From Glaciecola sp041380235 (GTDB lineage Bacteria > Pseudomonadota > Gammaproteobacteria > Enterobacterales > Alteromonadaceae), in contig NZ_JBGIYY010000017.1 in the NCBI RefSeq assembly GCF_041380235.1, positions 1 through 64,000 on the forward strand: DNA of 64,000 nt. The letters run 5' to 3'. The translations under genes were made by a program, and so were the position numbers. Below are positions 1-7,944 of the stretch, one piece after another. Each line of letters opens with the position of its first letter. Positions within the stretch are counted from its first letter, which is position 1. The notes beneath the pieces were generated by a model. The model worked only from the letters and a program-made list of their open reading frames with translations, searched no databases and had not been told where the DNA came from.

Positions 1-401
1 ACGCTAGCGACGGGCATTAGCGTTCTGTACGCAAGCGATTTGACATTCTCCGTTGAGCTATTGCCGCTTACTGTAATGGCATCATCACGCGCTGACACCT
101 CAAGGCATTCCGCGCGCACTGGAAAACACAGCATGTAAGCCGAATCGCAAGCTATGTAATGACTTGACTGTAATACATGACTAGCTGCCTCTGTGCGAGT
201 AACAGGAGCCTTGCTTTGGGCCAGCAGCAAATCAAACTTTGTTTGGTCAATAACATTCAGGATATATTTATTCTTCGCCACCATTTCATTACCGCCAAAA
301 ATATCATTCACCTTGATATTTTTTGGCAATGCTTTGTGTAAGGAACGTAAATTTATCGGCTTGCCTTGACTGATAGCGTATAGGAGTTGATAGAGCGACA
401 C
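1..401 (-). CDS. Unknown protein, partial at window edge
   Basis: A minus-strand frame starts at a GTG (399-401) and stays open to the left edge, so only the first 133 residues are visible and full length is unknown. The GTG is chosen because AGGA lies six bases upstream and an in-frame TAA closes the frame just before it. The protein begins MSLYQLLYAISQG and shows no signal peptide or membrane segment. I do not recognise the family. It faces away from the AbiE remnants and lies on the 3' side of tRNA-Ser, where islands often insert, so it may be accessory DNA. That is inference from position only. Confidence 0.55.
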   Translation of the reverse strand, partial: MSLYQLLYAISQGKPINLRSLHKALPKNIKVNDIFGGNEMVAKNKYILNVIDQTKFDLLLAQSKAPVTRTEAASHVLQSSHYIACDSAYMLCFPVRAECLEVSARDDAITVSGNSSTENVKSLAYRTLMPVAS

Positions 402-513
402 GTAGCTTCCTAGTTATATTTCAAGTTTACATTGAGACTGCTTGTACAGAGCCACACCATATGGCTTTTGGATTGTCCCTATTAGAGTGTACTCAACTTC
501 AAACATCAATGTT

Positions 514-675
514 ATCGTCTTTTTATTTCTAGGCCATTATTATGAGCATCAATGGGTAAAACGCATAGATGAATCAGCAATCAATTTAGGTGCAGGCAAA
601 AGACAAGTCGTTGCCAATGGTCATTATGACCGACAATACAAAATCACGGTACCGTCCGATTTTAAGTTCCAATAA
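514..675 (+). pseudogene. AbiEi-like antitoxin, C-terminal remnant
   Basis: This plus-strand frame reads as the tail of a longer protein, with GHYYEHQWVKRID, then LGAGKR and YKITVPSDF before the stop at 673-675. As I recall them, type IV AbiEi antitoxins end in a similar LGxGKR...YxITVP stretch. Nothing upstream in frame looks like the rest of the gene and there is no convincing start. The abiEii remnant begins 32 bases downstream, which is the normal antitoxin-toxin order. Assignment rests partly on that neighbour; the left boundary is approximate. Confidence 0.45.
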
Positions 676-707
676 GACAAGGGATCAACAAGGATATTTG
701 ATTACAC

Positions 708-890
708 ATGGAAAAAAACAGTATTTATTACAAACAAGTGAAAATGCTCGTAGGCGTTTTACCTATTGTAGCAAAGGAAAAAGACTTCGCCTTAAAAGGC
801 GGTACTGCAATAAATCTCTTTGTTAGAGACTTCCCGAGATTGTCCGTTGATATCGACCTAGCCACACCCATGCGGATGCGAAAAAAATAA
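708..890 (+). pseudogene. AbiEii-family nucleotidyltransferase toxin, N-terminal remnant
   Basis: A 60-residue frame matches the start of AbiEii/AbiGii toxins: a short helical lead, FALKGGTAINLF, then RLSVDIDL, the GG...DxD core of a nucleotidyltransferase. Family members are several times longer. Here homology stops right after the DxD motif, and seven unrelated residues lead to a stop at 888-890. The rest of the domain is missing, so the product cannot be active. With the abiEi tail upstream this is an internal slice of an abiE operon that lost both outer ends. Confidence 0.8.
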
Positions 891-946
891 TTTGATGAGT
901 TTTTGTACCTATAGAGATATGTAGAATTGAATTTTTGCATGTCTTT

Positions 947-973
947 CTGTCACCTTTTTTCAATGTGTGACAG
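947..973. repeat. Inverted repeat near truncated AbiEii
   Basis: CTGTCAC (947-953) and GTGACAG (967-973) form a perfect seven-base inverted repeat with a 13-base spacer. An alternative overlapping pair is TCACCT (950-955) with AGGTGA (974-979). It lies between the end of the abiEii remnant and the tRNA-Ser terminator. It could be a weak hairpin or a scar of the event that deleted the toxin gene. Nothing decides between these. Confidence 0.35.
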
Positions 974-1002
974 AGGTGATAAAATACAACTTGTATAGAT
1001 AC

Positions 1003-1028
1003 AAAAAAGCCCCGTGATACGAGGCTTT
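1003..1028 (-). terminator. Rho-independent terminator of tRNA-Ser
   Basis: Read on the minus strand, AAAGCC (1023-1028) pairs with GGCTTT (1006-1011), with an inner CG pair, and a run of T follows. It begins 11 bases past the tRNA 3' end and would end its transcript before the island DNA. Confidence 0.75.
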
Positions 1029-1038
1029 CAAGATTATC

Positions 1039-1128
1039 TGGCGGAGAGAGAGGGATTCGAACCCTCGTTGGGTTTAACCCCAAACACACTTTCCAGGCGT
1101 GCGCCTTCAGCCACTCAGCCACCTCTCC
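1039..1128 (-). tRNA. tRNA-Ser(GGA)
   Basis: On the minus strand the 90-base sequence folds as a class II tRNA: GGAGAGG acceptor strand, D arm, anticodon GGA at 1092-1094 in the loop CTGGAAA, a long variable arm typical of serine tRNAs, GGTTCGAATCC T arm, and encoded CCA at 1039-1041. It reads UCC and UCU serine codons. The DNA beyond its 3' end (1-1000) looks accessory, in line with tRNA genes serving as island insertion points. I saw no direct repeat of its 3' end inside the window. Confidence 0.97.
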
Positions 1129-1158
1129 AAATTTTGTGCTCTGCTTCGAGCGGCGGCT

Positions 1159-1187
1159 ATAGTAGGTAAAAGTGCTGTTTGTTTCAA
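1159..1187 (-). promoter_or_regulatory. Probable sigma-70 promoter of tRNA-Ser
   Basis: On the minus strand, TTGAAA (1182-1187) and TACTAT (1159-1164) are 17 bases apart. The discriminator after the -10 is rich in G and C, as usual for stable-RNA promoters under stringent control. The predicted start leaves a leader of about 24 bases before the tRNA. Confidence 0.6.
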
Positions 1188-1226
1188 GCATTGATTACCA
1201 AAACGCCGCTTAACCTTATAAATTAC

Positions 1227-2273
1227 CTAGTTTTTTAAACTCGCAGCAAAGTCTAACATGCGGTTTAACGGCAGCATTGCGCGCTGACGCAGTGCCTCTT
1301 CTACAAAGATTTCTTTGCCGCTGTGGTCAAGCAGTGCTTGATGCATCGCTTCTAAGCCATTCATAGCCATCCACGGGCAGTTTGCGCAGCTTTTGCAGGT
1401 TGCGCCATTACCAGCGGTTGGCGCTTCAATCAGGGTCTTGTTTGGTGCCATCTGCTGCATCTTGTAAAAGATGCCTTTGTCGGTAGCAACAATAAACTCA
1501 GGATGCGGCATGCTTTGCGCGGCTTTTATGAGCTGCGAAGTACTGCCAACCGCATCAGCCATATCAATCACGCTAGCCGGTGATTCGGGGTGCACCAGCA
1601 CCGCCGCGTTAGGATATAAGTGCTTAGCGGTTTTTAGCGCTTGCGCTGAAAACTCGTCGTGCACAATACACTCGCCGTTCCACATCAACATGTCGGCGCC
1701 AGTTTGCTTTTGAATGTAAGCGCCAAGGTGGCGATCAGGGCCCCAAATGATTTTTTTACCTTCGCTGTCGAGATGCTCAACAATTTCTAAGGCAATAGAC
1801 GATGTCACCACCCAATCAGCGCGCGCTTTTACTGCTGCCGACGTATTTGCATAAACTACCACAGTGCGCTCGGGGTGCGCATCGCAAAACTCGGTGAATT
1901 CTTTTACAGGGCAACCTAAGTCTAATGAGCAGGTTGCTTCTAGTGTGGGCATGATCACGGTTTTTTCAGGGCTTAGTATTTTTGCGGTCTCGCCCATAAA
2001 CTTCACGCCAGCGACTATTAGCGTGTCGGCTTGATGGTCACGCCCAAAACGGGCCATTTCTAGAGAGTCTGACACGCAGCCACCGGTTTGTTCGGCTAAT
2101 GCCTGAATAACTGGGTCGGTATAGTAATGGGCTATTAGCGCGGCATTATTTTGCTCTAGCAATTGGGTGATTTGCGAAATTAAGACTTCGCTGCGGTCGG
2201 CGCTGAGTTTTTTAGGTTTTGTAGGAAAAGGAAAAGCAAGTGGCGCGATGCGCTCAGCGATATTCATAGTCAT
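1227..2273 (-). CDS. nadA: Quinolinate synthase NadA
   Basis: NadA condenses iminoaspartate with dihydroxyacetone phosphate to give quinolinate in de novo NAD synthesis, in the cytoplasm. The 348 residues match E. coli NadA almost end to end in length and motifs: AHYYTDP near residue 50, GGCVSDSLEMARFG, FMGETAKILSP, the cysteine in EATCSLDLGCP, GECIVHDEF, HPES, STSQLI and the C-terminal CKSCANCPWM. Three of these cysteines hold the [4Fe-4S] cluster. The first ATG is used; a second Met two codons on is equally possible, as neither has a strong ribosome-binding site. It lies between tRNA-Ser and a tRNA-Lys pair, as nadA does next to lysine tRNAs in E. coli. Confidence 0.97.
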   Translation of the reverse strand: MTMNIAERIAPLAFPFPTKPKKLSADRSEVLISQITQLLEQNNAALIAHYYTDPVIQALAEQTGGCVSDSLEMARFGRDHQADTLIVAGVKFMGETAKILSPEKTVIMPTLEATCSLDLGCPVKEFTEFCDAHPERTVVVYANTSAAVKARADWVVTSSIALEIVEHLDSEGKKIIWGPDRHLGAYIQKQTGADMLMWNGECIVHDEFSAQALKTAKHLYPNAAVLVHPESPASVIDMADAVGSTSQLIKAAQSMPHPEFIVATDKGIFYKMQQMAPNKTLIEAPTAGNGATCKSCANCPWMAMNGLEAMHQALLDHSGKEIFVEEALRQRAMLPLNRMLDFAASLKN

Positions 2274-2416
2274 TAAATGTCGTTGGAATTTGTCAGGGTA
2301 GTATACGTTTGTCTAATGAGAATTTCACGTAAGTAAGACAAATAGTTCGTTATTTTAATGTCAGAAGCTGTGATACAAAAAAGATGGGGAAGTGATGCAG
2401 AAGGAACCTTTGTTAT

Positions 2417-2492
2417 TGGTGGGTCGTGCTGGATTCGAACCAGCGACCAATTGATTAAAAGTCAACTGCTCTACCAGCTGAGCTAACGACCC
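2417..2492 (-). tRNA. tRNA-Lys(TTT), second of tandem pair
   Basis: A 76-base cloverleaf on the minus strand: GGGTCGT acceptor, AGCTCAGC D arm, anticodon TTT at 2457-2459 in the loop CTTTTAA, GGTTCGAATCC T arm, encoded CCA at 2417-2419. It differs from the upstream copy (2529-2604) by one base in the D arm and is probably cotranscribed with it. Confidence 0.97.
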
Positions 2493-2528
2493 ATAATAAC
2501 AAGTGCTTTGCTACGCGTAGAAAAAAGA

Positions 2529-2604
2529 TGGTGGGTCGTGCTGGATTCGAACCAGCGACCAATTGATTAAAAGTCAACTGCTCTACCAACTGAGCTAACG
2601 ACCC
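2529..2604 (-). tRNA. tRNA-Lys(TTT), first of tandem pair
   Basis: The same 76-base tRNA-Lys fold on the minus strand, anticodon TTT at 2569-2571, encoded CCA at 2529-2531. It is promoter-proximal and 36 bases from the second copy. Lysine tRNAs between the tol-pal genes and nadA repeat the E. coli arrangement. Confidence 0.97.
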
Positions 2605-2634
2605 ATCTGTTACTATCTACGGCAACGGCGGCAT

Positions 2635-2662
2635 ATAATACTGAAATCGAACTTGGGTGCAA
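2635..2662 (-). promoter_or_regulatory. Probable promoter of the tRNA-Lys pair
   Basis: On the minus strand, TTGCAC (2657-2662) is followed after 16 bases by TATTAT (2635-2640) and then a GC-rich discriminator, as expected for a stable-RNA promoter. It lies about 30 bases upstream of the first tRNA-Lys. Confidence 0.55.
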
Positions 2663-2733
2663 CCCTTAAATGCTTTTTTCGCGATTTAATTGCCCGATTG
2701 AGTGGAAAGTGAACAAGGCAACTGACTAATCGT

Positions 2734-3537
2734 TTAACCGTTAGTCAATTGCTCTGATGCTAGGCGTGCAGGAGTTGAGTTTGGATACTCTGCAACCACT
2801 TGTTCAAAATACTGCTTGGCCAATTCGGCGTTACCTTGATTCTTAGCAATCATGCCAAGCTTTAACAAGGAATCAGAACGTTTGGGTGAGCTTGCAAATT
2901 TATCTGCCACTTGCATAAACTGCTCGCCAGCCGCATCCCAATCTTGATTGTTATACAATAGTTGGCCTAACCAGTAATGCGCATTGTCGGTTAAGCTAGA
3001 ATTAGGATAACGGGTCAAGAACGCTTGAAAAGCCGGAACAGCGTTTTCGTAATCTCTATCTTTTAGAATAAGATTAACCGCGCTTTGATAGGCTTCTTGC
3101 TCATTTTGAACCGGTGCAACATCGGCCATCGTATTAGAAACACCAGCATTCGCTGAGTTACCGAGGCTGTTCGCCATACCCATGCTCTGCTGCTGCATAC
3201 CTTCAAAACGTTTCTCGAGTTCTAAAAACAACTCGCGTTGACGTTCTAAAATCTTTTCAAGCTGATGGTTATGCAATTCAATCGAGCCGTTGATGCTGTC
3301 GACATCGGCTTGTAACATATCGAGTTGCTGCTGCAGGCGCTGTTGACTGTCTGAGCGAGATTCTACAATTCGCTCTATCACCGCTAAACGCTGCTCTATA
3401 TCACTTGAGGTAACATTAGCGACGGGCGCAACTGCCAATGGGTTCCCTTGCAGATTAACGTCGACAACGGGAGCTTGCGCGAAGCAGACTCCCGTTACAA
3501 ATGTTAATGCAAGTGCACTTATTAAGTGAACTCTCAT
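2734..3537 (-). CDS. cpoB: Tol-Pal coordination protein CpoB (YbgF)
   Basis: CpoB is a periplasmic protein that binds TolA and links outer-membrane constriction to septal peptidoglycan synthesis. The 267 residues show a signal peptide (MRVHLISALALTFVTGVCFAQA), an N-terminal coiled coil at about 45-115 that trimerises in the family, a low-complexity linker, and TPR repeats from about 145 to the end, including AVPAFQAFL, NAHYWLGQLLYN and SDSLLKLGMI. It lies three bases after pal as the last gene of the tol-pal operon. A seven-base inverted repeat spans its stop codon but no T run follows. Confidence 0.95.
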   Translation of the reverse strand: MRVHLISALALTFVTGVCFAQAPVVDVNLQGNPLAVAPVANVTSSDIEQRLAVIERIVESRSDSQQRLQQQLDMLQADVDSINGSIELHNHQLEKILERQRELFLELEKRFEGMQQQSMGMANSLGNSANAGVSNTMADVAPVQNEQEAYQSAVNLILKDRDYENAVPAFQAFLTRYPNSSLTDNAHYWLGQLLYNNQDWDAAGEQFMQVADKFASSPKRSDSLLKLGMIAKNQGNAELAKQYFEQVVAEYPNSTPARLASEQLTNG

Positions 3538-3540
3538 CGC

Positions 3541-4116
3541 TTATTGATAAACCACTACAGAGCGACGGTTTTGTGCAAAGGCATACTCAGACGTGCCAGA
3601 TACAGCAGATTTTTCTTCACCGTAAGATACAACCGACATTTGTGAGCTGCGAACACCTTCGTTTTGTAAGAAAGTCTCTACCGCTTTAGCACGACGCTCA
3701 CCCAGAGCAATGTTGTACTCAGGCGTACCACGATTATCAGTGTGACCTTCAATTACTACTCTTTGGTTTTGATTTTTCACCAAAAATTCAGCATGTTTTC
3801 TTAATACTGGGAAGAACTCAGCTTTAATCGTAGAACGGTCGAAGTCAAAAAACACTGTTTGCTGAGATTCTAAAGAAGCTTTTTCTTGAGCAACCATGTC
3901 TTTAGCACGTTGAAGCTGTTCAGCAGCGACTGCCTCAGCCTGCGCTTTTGCTTCTTGAGCTTGTTGCTCAGCTTGCTGCTGTGCTTGAGCCTGTTGCTCA
4001 GCAACACGATTACGTTCTGCTTCAAGTTCCTCTTCGCTAGGACCACTAGAACAAGCCATAAGCGTAATTGCTGGAAGCGCAATGAAAAGCGTTCTTAATT
4101 TTTTGTTAGTAAACAT
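3541..4116 (-). CDS. pal: Peptidoglycan-associated lipoprotein Pal
   Basis: Pal is an outer-membrane lipoprotein that binds peptidoglycan and TolB. A lipobox ends at Cys22 (LMAC), giving the acylated mature N-terminus. The C-terminal half is an OmpA-like domain with FFDFDRSTI, VIEGHTDNRGTPEYN and LGERRAKAV, which contact diaminopimelate. At 191 residues it is longer than E. coli Pal. The extra length is a Gln/Ala/Glu-rich predicted coiled coil at about residues 38-85 between lipid anchor and OmpA domain. It sits between tolB and cpoB in the usual order. Confidence 0.97.
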   Translation of the reverse strand: MFTNKKLRTLFIALPAITLMACSSGPSEEELEAERNRVAEQQAQAQQQAEQQAQEAKAQAEAVAAEQLQRAKDMVAQEKASLESQQTVFFDFDRSTIKAEFFPVLRKHAEFLVKNQNQRVVIEGHTDNRGTPEYNIALGERRAKAVETFLQNEGVRSSQMSVVSYGEEKSAVSGTSEYAFAQNRRSVVVYQ

Positions 4117-4144
4117 GCTAAATCCTTAATTTAAAAACCAATTG

Positions 4145-5509
4145 TTATAGTAAAAATGGTGACCAACTTGGCGATTTTACCTGCCCATCTGCAGCCGGTA
4201 ACAGCGCTTTAAAACGACCGTCTAATGAAACAAGTGATAAAACTTGCTCTCCCTCGTGCATCGTACTGTAGATAATCATACTACCGTTTGGTGCGATGCT
4301 GGGTGATTCATCAAGAAAGGTCTTAGTTAACACCAACATATTACCATTTTGCAAGTTTTGTCGTGCAATATGATAATCGCCTTGCGTTCTATTTACGACA
4401 ACTAAATTTGCGTTGTCGGGCGTAATAGATGCGCCAAGATTCATTTCCCCTTGAAACGTAAGCCTTTGCGTGCGCTTAGTGCCTAAATCTACTTGATATA
4501 TCTGTGGTTTGCCACCCCGCTCAGAACTAAATATCAGACTTTTGCCGTCTGGCGCCCAGCTTGGTTCGGTGTCAATTGCTCGATTTCGAGTAATTCGATC
4601 GAGTGCTCTGCTAGCAAGGTCCATTACGTAAATCTCTGGATTGCCGTCTTTTGACAATACCATCGCTAACTTTTTACCGTCGGGTGAAAAGGTTGGCGAG
4701 CCGTTAATACCCGGAAAGTCAGTGACCAAGGTGCGTTGCGTCGTATAGATATCCTGTATGAAAATTTGTGCTTTTTTGTTTTCAAACGACACATAGGCCA
4801 GCTTGTTGCCATCGGGTGACCACGCTGGAGACATCAAAGGCTCGGGAGAAGACAATAAGCGCGTTTCGTTGGCACCGTCATAATCGGCAATAACTAATTG
4901 AAAAGGAAGCTCTACGGTTTTTCTGTCGCGCACGATTACATAGGCAATACGCGTTAAGAATGCACCGCGTTCACCAATGAGTGCTTCGTACACCACGTCA
5001 CTGATAATGTGAGCGTATTGCCTAAAATCAGCGGTGTTGATTAATTTTTGACGAGCTTCGACGATATGATCTTTGGTTAAGACTAGCTTGCCGTCTTGCA
5101 AGCCTTTTGATTCCCCGCCAGTTGCTTGCGCACGCAGCACGTCGATTAACTCGAACGAGACTTCATATTGACCGTTGCTGCGCTGTTCTATTTTACCCAC
5201 CAGCACGGTGTCGATGCCGATAGCGGCCCAAGCATCGAAATCCACTTCGTCTTCTTGAGTGGGAAACTGCGGCATATCTGACAGAGAAACAGGATTAAAT
5301 TTACCGCTGCGCAACAGGTTATTGGTGATCACGTCTGAGATGTTCTCAGGCAATACGGTATCGCCATTCCAACTAAATGGCACTACTCCTATTGGCCGCG
5401 CATTATTTACACCTTCTGTAATTAACAGCTCAAGTTTTGCTTGAGCAAAGCTAGCACTCACGAAAATAGCCACTGTTATCAAGCACTTTACCACGCGCAA
5501 TCGAATCAT
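4145..5509 (-). CDS. tolB: Tol-Pal translocation protein TolB
   Basis: TolB is the periplasmic beta-propeller that shuttles between Pal, TolA and outer-membrane proteins. The 454 residues begin with a signal peptide ending near ASFAQA, then an N-terminal alpha/beta domain (to about residue 170), then a six-bladed propeller with repeated WSPDG, FSPDG and WAPDG motifs (from SPAWSPDGNKLAYVS to PSWSPFLL). Its ATG overlaps the tolA stop by one base (TAATG), so translation is probably coupled. Pal follows 28 bases downstream. Confidence 0.98.
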   Translation of the reverse strand: MIRLRVVKCLITVAIFVSASFAQAKLELLITEGVNNARPIGVVPFSWNGDTVLPENISDVITNNLLRSGKFNPVSLSDMPQFPTQEDEVDFDAWAAIGIDTVLVGKIEQRSNGQYEVSFELIDVLRAQATGGESKGLQDGKLVLTKDHIVEARQKLINTADFRQYAHIISDVVYEALIGERGAFLTRIAYVIVRDRKTVELPFQLVIADYDGANETRLLSSPEPLMSPAWSPDGNKLAYVSFENKKAQIFIQDIYTTQRTLVTDFPGINGSPTFSPDGKKLAMVLSKDGNPEIYVMDLASRALDRITRNRAIDTEPSWAPDGKSLIFSSERGGKPQIYQVDLGTKRTQRLTFQGEMNLGASITPDNANLVVVNRTQGDYHIARQNLQNGNMLVLTKTFLDESPSIAPNGSMIIYSTMHEGEQVLSLVSLDGRFKALLPAADGQVKSPSWSPFLL

Positions 5510-6279
5510 TATCTCTCCGGTCTTACTGTAATATTAAAGTCTTTCAATTTAGCAAATACTGCTGGGTCTTTTGATACCGGCAAGGTATCAGGTCTTAGCA
5601 CCGCTGCTTGAGACGCTCTGCAAAGCGCATCATTACCATCCAATATTCGTACGTCTATTACCAAGCCACTTGGCGCCAGCCTGACATTTAGTCGACAGCT
5701 TTTGCCAATAAAACTGTCATAATCAAACAAATTTTGCGAGATAGTTTGCACCACTAGCGCTTGATATTTCTCGACTTCACTCATCACCCTGCTTCTATTA
5801 GCAGCAGACAGCGCCTGCTGCTCAGTGGCTAACTGTTCTGCCAGCTCTCTTTCTAGCTGCTCTTTACGCTTTTTATCCTCTTCTAAGCGCTTTTGCATTT
5901 CTTGTTCGCGCATGCGCTGCTCTTCTAAGGTGCGCTGACGCTCTTGTGCCTGCTCTTGTTCTTTTCGGACCTGCTCTTCTTGTTTCTTTTTCTGGGCCGC
6001 CGCTTCAGCGACTCGCTTTTTCTCGCGTTCGGCTTGAGCTTTTTGCTGCTGAGCCTGGCGTCGGTCCAACTCTCTTTGTCTTGCCTGTGCTTCAGCCTGA
6101 TCTCTTTGCCGCTTTTGATCGGCTATGGCCTGCGCGTCAATAAATACTGCCTGTATCGGCTGTGACTGCGAAGCAAAGGTCATTGTCGGTTTTGGCGTAA
6201 AGCTCACCGATACCAACAGCAGCACCACCAGCACGATGTGCATCCCGATGGAAACTGTTAAGGCCTTATTTTTCTTCAT
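5509..6279 (-). CDS. tolA: Cell-envelope protein TolA
   Basis: TolA spans the periplasm, linking the TolQR proton motor to TolB-Pal. The 256 residues show one N-terminal membrane segment at about 8-25, a long charged Gln/Glu/Lys/Arg coiled coil at about 55-150 (domain II), and a compact C-terminal domain III with two cysteines likely to pair. Domain II is shorter than in E. coli TolA (421 residues). It follows tolR after a 38-base gap and overlaps tolB by one base. Confidence 0.95.
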   Translation of the reverse strand: MKKNKALTVSIGMHIVLVVLLLVSVSFTPKPTMTFASQSQPIQAVFIDAQAIADQKRQRDQAEAQARQRELDRRQAQQQKAQAEREKKRVAEAAAQKKKQEEQVRKEQEQAQERQRTLEEQRMREQEMQKRLEEDKKRKEQLERELAEQLATEQQALSAANRSRVMSEVEKYQALVVQTISQNLFDYDSFIGKSCRLNVRLAPSGLVIDVRILDGNDALCRASQAAVLRPDTLPVSKDPAVFAKLKDFNITVRPER

Positions 6280-6317
6280 GACTTATTCATCACCTGATCA
6301 TTAGCGGTCAATAAGCA

Positions 6318-6737
6318 TTAAGGATTAGGATCAGTCATTAAACCCACCGATGGTGCACCTGAATTTTGTAATAGCACCATTATATCGATAACTTTTTCGT
6401 AACTAATTTTGCGGTCGCCATTCACCACAACCGGTATGCTAGGGTCGACCTGCAGGCGAGTTTTCACAATCGCCGCAATATCTTGAGCCTGCATTGGTGA
6501 ATCGGGATTATCGCCCACATTTAAATAGTATTGCCCCTGCTCGTCTATAGAGACAATCATGATGGTTTCTTCTTCAGTCTCAAGAGACTGGGCTTGTGCT
6601 TTAGGCAAATCAACTTGCACGCCTTGGGCGACCACTGCAGCGGTTGCCATAAAAATGATCAGCAGCACCAGCATCACGTCGATGTATGGCACCACATTCA
6701 TTTCTGAGACGGGGCGACGTCTGCGTCGTTGATACAT
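6318..6737 (-). CDS. tolR: Tol-Pal motor subunit TolR (ExbD family)
   Basis: TolR is the inner-membrane ExbD-family subunit that with TolQ converts proton motive force into movement of TolA. The 139 residues carry an arginine-rich cytoplasmic start, one membrane helix holding the essential aspartate (VPYIDVMLVLLIIFM, Asp20), and a periplasmic ExbD domain ending near GLMTDPNP. It begins four bases after tolQ. Confidence 0.97.
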   Translation of the reverse strand: MYQRRRRRPVSEMNVVPYIDVMLVLLIIFMATAAVVAQGVQVDLPKAQAQSLETEEETIMIVSIDEQGQYYLNVGDNPDSPMQAQDIAAIVKTRLQVDPSIPVVVNGDRKISYEKVIDIMVLLQNSGAPSVGLMTDPNP

Positions 6738-6741
6738 GTGC

Positions 6742-7422
6742 CTAACCTCTGCTTGCTAAGCTTTGACGATTCAAAATAGCCGAAAACTCTTCCATAAAGT
6801 TTCCGTAGGCGTTTTCGAGCTTTTCGACCTTGGTAGAAAAACGGTTGTAAGCAACGTAGGCCGGAATGGCCGCCACTAAGCCTAAGGCCGTGGCGATGAG
6901 TGCTTCAGCTATACCGGGAGCGACCATTTGCAATGTAGCTTGCTTGACCTCACCAAGTGCGATAAAAGCAGTCATGATCCCGTAAACCGTGCCCAGCAAA
7001 CCAATATAGGGGGAAATAGAACCAACGGTAGCTAAGAAGGGTAAGCGAGTTTCAAGCTCATCGACTTCTCTAGACATGGCTACGCGCATTGCGCGATAGG
7101 TTCCGTCGCTGATGGCTTCAGGAGTAATCCCTGCGGTTTTACGCAAGCGTACATATTCTTTAAAGCCCGAGCAAAAAATAAGAGAGCTACCAAAACCGTT
7201 TTCGCGCTGCGAAAGTTCGGAGTAGAGGGTATTGAGATCGGCGCCCGACCAAAAGGTGTCTTCAAATTCACGTAATTCGGCTTGCGCAGATTTGAGCGCA
7301 GAATTACGCTGGAAAATATACGCCCAACTGACCACAGACATGCCCAGCAAAATAAGCATAATTAATTGAACAACAAAACTGGCTTCCAGTACTAAACTGG
7401 CGATAGACATATCACTGGTCAC
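6742..7422 (-). CDS. tolQ: Tol-Pal motor subunit TolQ (MotA/ExbB family)
   Basis: TolQ is the three-helix inner-membrane proton-channel subunit of the Tol motor. In 226 residues it shows an N-terminal membrane helix (about 10-35), a large cytoplasmic loop, then two long helices with the family motif around TVGSISPYIGLLGTVYGIM and APGIAEALIATALGLVAAIPA. Its start overlaps the end of ybgC by 11 bases, which suggests coupled translation at the head of the operon. Confidence 0.98.
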   Translation of the reverse strand: MTSDMSIASLVLEASFVVQLIMLILLGMSVVSWAYIFQRNSALKSAQAELREFEDTFWSGADLNTLYSELSQRENGFGSSLIFCSGFKEYVRLRKTAGITPEAISDGTYRAMRVAMSREVDELETRLPFLATVGSISPYIGLLGTVYGIMTAFIALGEVKQATLQMVAPGIAEALIATALGLVAAIPAYVAYNRFSTKVEKLENAYGNFMEEFSAILNRQSLASRG

Positions 7423-7816
7423 TGCGCATTTCCCTCAAAATAGATTCTGGTATTTTGCAAGGTGCTTTGAGCTGCGTATTAATGCAGCCAACTTTTACCG
7501 TTGCTTCCACCAAACATTCGTTATTATTATTATAAACAGCCTGTTTAAACATCAGACTTACACGCTTTATCGCTATGGGCTCACAGGTAACTGTTAGGAG
7601 CTCATCGAGCATCGCGCTTTTGCGATAGCTAATATTGAGATCTTTGACGACAAAAGCAATGGAATGTTCCAACAATTTTTTTTGATCGGCTCCCAAAAGC
7701 CGAACCCAGTCAGAACGGGCCCGTTCGAAGTAGCGTAAATAGTTGGCGTGATAGACAATTCCACCGGCATCGGTGTCTTCAAAATAAACCCGTACTTTAA
7801 TATCAAATTTTTTCAT
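7412..7816 (-). CDS. ybgC: Acyl-CoA thioesterase YbgC
   Basis: YbgC is a cytoplasmic hotdog-fold thioesterase associated with the Tol-Pal operon and with phospholipid-synthesis proteins. The 134 residues carry the 4-hydroxybenzoyl-CoA-thioesterase-type signature YFEDTDAGGIVYHANYLRY, with the catalytic Asp and His, near residue 20. It is the first gene of ybgC-tolQRAB-pal-cpoB, as in most gammaproteobacteria. Upstream lies the 466-base gap before ruvB. Confidence 0.96.
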   Translation of the reverse strand: MKKFDIKVRVYFEDTDAGGIVYHANYLRYFERARSDWVRLLGADQKKLLEHSIAFVVKDLNISYRKSAMLDELLTVTCEPIAIKRVSLMFKQAVYNNNNECLVEATVKVGCINTQLKAPCKIPESILREMRSDQ

Positions 7817-7944
7817 GAATAAAATTTAATGAAACTCAGTTAAATGTTAATAACTTGCTAAGAAGCATACAGAAAAGCAGCTAAATTTGGCATCAATCGT
7901 TCTTGCTATTAGTTTTATTAATCTGAAACAGTAAATTAATTGAG

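Noticed and set aside
1..1038. Direct repeat of the tRNA-Ser 3' end marking an island att site
   Set aside because: No copy of the tRNA 3' end was found by eye in 1-1038. The other boundary may lie outside the window.
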